This document shows, one piece after another, positions 62,287 through 64,000 of a stretch of DNA of 64,000 nucleotides (the first letter of the stretch is position 1; each line of letters opens with the position of its first letter). The DNA comes from Multifurca ochricompacta (Eukaryota; Basidiomycota; Agaricomycetes; Russulales; Russulaceae). A program made the translations under genes and the position numbers. The notes below the pieces were generated by a model. The model ran no database searches. It was given only the letters and a program-made list of their open reading frames with translations, and was not told where the DNA came from. The stretch is taken from the NCBI GenBank assembly GCA_022496185.1, contig WTXG01000005.1, positions 248,001 through 312,000 of the forward strand, read 5' to 3'.

Positions 62287-62420
62287 CGTTGTCAGGAGCG
62301 CCTCGCCCGCGGCTCAATCAGCCGCCCAACCACCCTCACAAGCCTGAACTAGAACCTGAGCCAGAGCCAAAGTCAGGTCCAGAGTCAGTTGTGCGAGGTG
62401 AGAGTGACGAGGGGAGGCGA

Positions 62421-62450
62421 GACAGATGAGACAGATGAGACAGATGAGAC
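62421..62450. repeat. (GACAGATGA)3 tandem repeat
   Basis: Three tandem copies of the nine-base unit, about 100 bases upstream of the membrane-protein start. Confidence 0.85.
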
Positions 62451-62552
62451 ATATTAACTCCTCCGTCATGCTTGTCACAGTTCCTTCTTTTCTCCTCCCC
62501 CCTCCCTTCTTCAAAGTGAGCGTGTCCCCTTCTTCCTTTCTTTCTCTCATGC

Positions 62553-64000
62553 ATGGCAGATTCTTTCAACATCCTCATTGACGATAATTCCCCACTCTTC
62601 TCTTACTTTCCTTTCCCTGACACGCTCTCAATTCCAAATTTCTTTGCTGGCTGGAATCCCTGTTTCAATCTCTCAGCCTGTCCAACATTCCCTGGTCAGC
62701 AAGGGACTGGCACTAGTTTTCATGTCACATCTCGGGACGGTGCCGCGTTCTCGATACAGTGGTGGGGTAGGTACCCCTCCAGAACTCTTCATCCTACTTG
62801 CCATTCGACGACCCCGACCCTGATCCAATCCTCGCAGGCAATGGCATTCAGTTATCCGGTCTTGCTACCAGTCCCGTAACTTATGACCTTCAACTCGATG
62901 GCCAAACAAACTCCTCCATATCCCCTTCCACTTCGGGGTCAAGCATCCTAGCTACCTATAGCGACCTTCAGCCCACAAATCATACATTGTCGCTCATTGT
63001 TCGTAACCCCACCAATTCGTCATCGGCATTGATCGGGATTGCCCACGCGCTTATCAATGTAAACTCCACATCACCAAAGTGTGTCCCTCGATGTCTACTT
63101 TGTGTACTCCGCGTACGCCGGATGTTGATCACTTTCTGATTAGCGTCACTTTCTCTACCACTCTTGTGGATGATACTTCATTGCCGTTCACCGGCCACTG
63201 GTCTTTCCTGAACGACTCTTCATTGTCTTCACTGGACAGTACCTATCACACAACGAGTCAACCTGGCGATTTCGTCGCCTTCAACTTTTCTGGTGCGTTT
63301 GCATCGGCTGCGGCACTATCACCGTCTCTTTCTTTAACAAATCATTCGCATCGCTGTCACCAGGCTCCGCCGTTACGGTCTTCGGTTTCCGCGACGCCAC
63401 TTCCGGGAAATTTTCCGTGCGACTTGATAATGACAGTGTCACTCTAAATGGGGCGTCTTCTTCCAAGGACGCAACAACACTCTTCTTCCGTTCCGGTCTC
63501 AACGATACCTTACCCCACACATTAACCATCACCAATGAAGATAACGGTCTCTTGGCCATAGGCTCGATCAACGTTACGACTGCCCACTCAAACTCGTGAG
63601 TACTTCGCCTTCGCCCTTGACTGTCTTTTCCTCCATCCTCCAGCCAAAATCCCGCTTACTGAACCTGCTCTTTGCTAGGCCGAATCCTGTTTCAGGTCAC
63701 ACTTCACACAGCTCTCGGGGCACCGTTGCAGCGATCATAGTTGCAGCAGTCCTGGGAGCAGTCCTGCTCCTCATTACGCTTTTCTGTATATATCGTCGAC
63801 GACAGAAATTTGGCCGCATTTTGCATCGGAGGAGGTTATTCGTCCCGCCAAATGGAAACAACCACTCAAAGGTTCTTGACATCGTCCGTGGGCCCGAAGT
63901 TGACGATTTCGACGATATGTACGAAGACAAAGAACCCGGCGACAAAGGCAGGCATGCAGTGAACAATGGCAGCGGAAGCCTGAGTTTCACGCTTGACCTC
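62553..64000 (+). CDS. Single-pass membrane protein with glycan-rich ectodomain, C-terminus beyond window
   Basis: Partial: the frame is open at the window edge. Ectodomain blocks: FSYFPFPDTLSIPNFFAGWN, WWGNGIQLSGLATSPVTYDL, QPTNHTLSLIVRNPTNSS, then a second similar unit (VFGFRDATSGKFSVRLDNDS, RSGLNDTLPHTLTITNEDNG). The two units look like the galactose-binding-like beta-sandwich pair common in Agaricomycete membrane proteins. Many NxS/T sites. One membrane helix (TVAAIIVAAVLGAVLLLITL) is followed by RRRQKFG and an acidic cytosolic tail (PEVDDFDDMYEDKEPG). The start at 62553 gives MADSFNILIDD without an obvious signal peptide, so an upstream exon is possible. At least four introns. Function unknown; cell-surface sensor or adhesin is a guess. 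Confidence 0.7.

Larger units (their letters stand above)
58833..62552. other. Gene-poor region of 3.7 kb
   Basis: No gene supported by similarity. Open frames are short and lack recognised motifs. I saw no terminal repeats, reverse transcriptase or transposase motif. The distal 500 bases carry several microsatellites. It contains the promoter of the phytase-like gene at its left end and of the membrane-protein gene at its right end. Confidence 0.5.

Noticed and set aside
62036..62317. Open frame with poly-Thr and poly-Gln on the minus strand
   Set aside because: It is the translation of the GTT and GTCGTT microsatellites; no flanking protein similarity.

Overview
The window is nuclear DNA of a filamentous basidiomycete, most likely an Agaricomycete. 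Coding sequence is broken by many short GT-AG introns of about 45-75 bases, genes are dense and lie on both strands, and nearly every gene is a single-copy fungal housekeeping gene. A G-alpha subunit of a divergent type and a capsule-type GT2 synthase fit a basidiomycete. No rRNA, tRNA, CRISPR or transposon was found.

Layout. 0.3-7 kb: cytosolic IleRS, SNU23-type spliceosomal zinc finger, Erd1-like EXS membrane protein. 7.3-16.3 kb: a bifunctional lysine-ketoglutarate reductase/saccharopine dehydrogenase head to head with mitochondrial TyrRS, then a TM9-superfamily protein. 16.8-25.3 kb: MetX-like alpha/beta hydrolase, ribosomal protein S23, CDP-DAG synthase, G-alpha subunit. 25.6-35.3 kb: NOG1 ribosome-assembly GTPase, aminopeptidase P with a long low-complexity N-terminus, and an unrecognised single-pass membrane protein. 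36.4-48.6 kb: PP2A methylesterase, BRCT checkpoint protein Dpb11/Rad4, DASH subunit Dad4, GATOR2/SEACAT subunit Sea4/Mio, LysRS. 48.9-58.8 kb: Ariadne RBR ubiquitin ligase, GT2 synthase, Hsp110, secreted histidine acid phosphatase. 58.8-62.5 kb: a gene-poor, repeat-bearing stretch. 62.5 kb to the end: an extracellular/single-pass membrane protein cut by the window edge.

Functional themes are translation and ribosome supply (IleRS, LysRS, mitochondrial TyrRS, Rps23, NOG1), genome maintenance and division (Dpb11, Dad4), nutrient and stress signalling (G-alpha, Mio, PPE1, Hsp110), and Golgi/membrane biology (Erd1-like, TM9, Cds1, GT2). They are neighbours, not an operon-like pathway. Several pairs share short divergent promoters (DAD4/SEA4, PPE1/DPB11, KRS1/ARI).

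The strongest unusual signal is technical. At sixteen places conserved protein similarity jumps frame, and each time one added base restores it, often in a homopolymer. All are in genes expected to be essential or well conserved, so this looks like under-called bases in the assembly rather than pseudogenes. Biologically the best leads are the bifunctional lysine catabolic enzyme, the G-alpha lacking the catalytic Gln, a G-quadruplex-prone tract in its promoter, and two unrecognised single-pass membrane proteins. No clear new multi-gene system was found.
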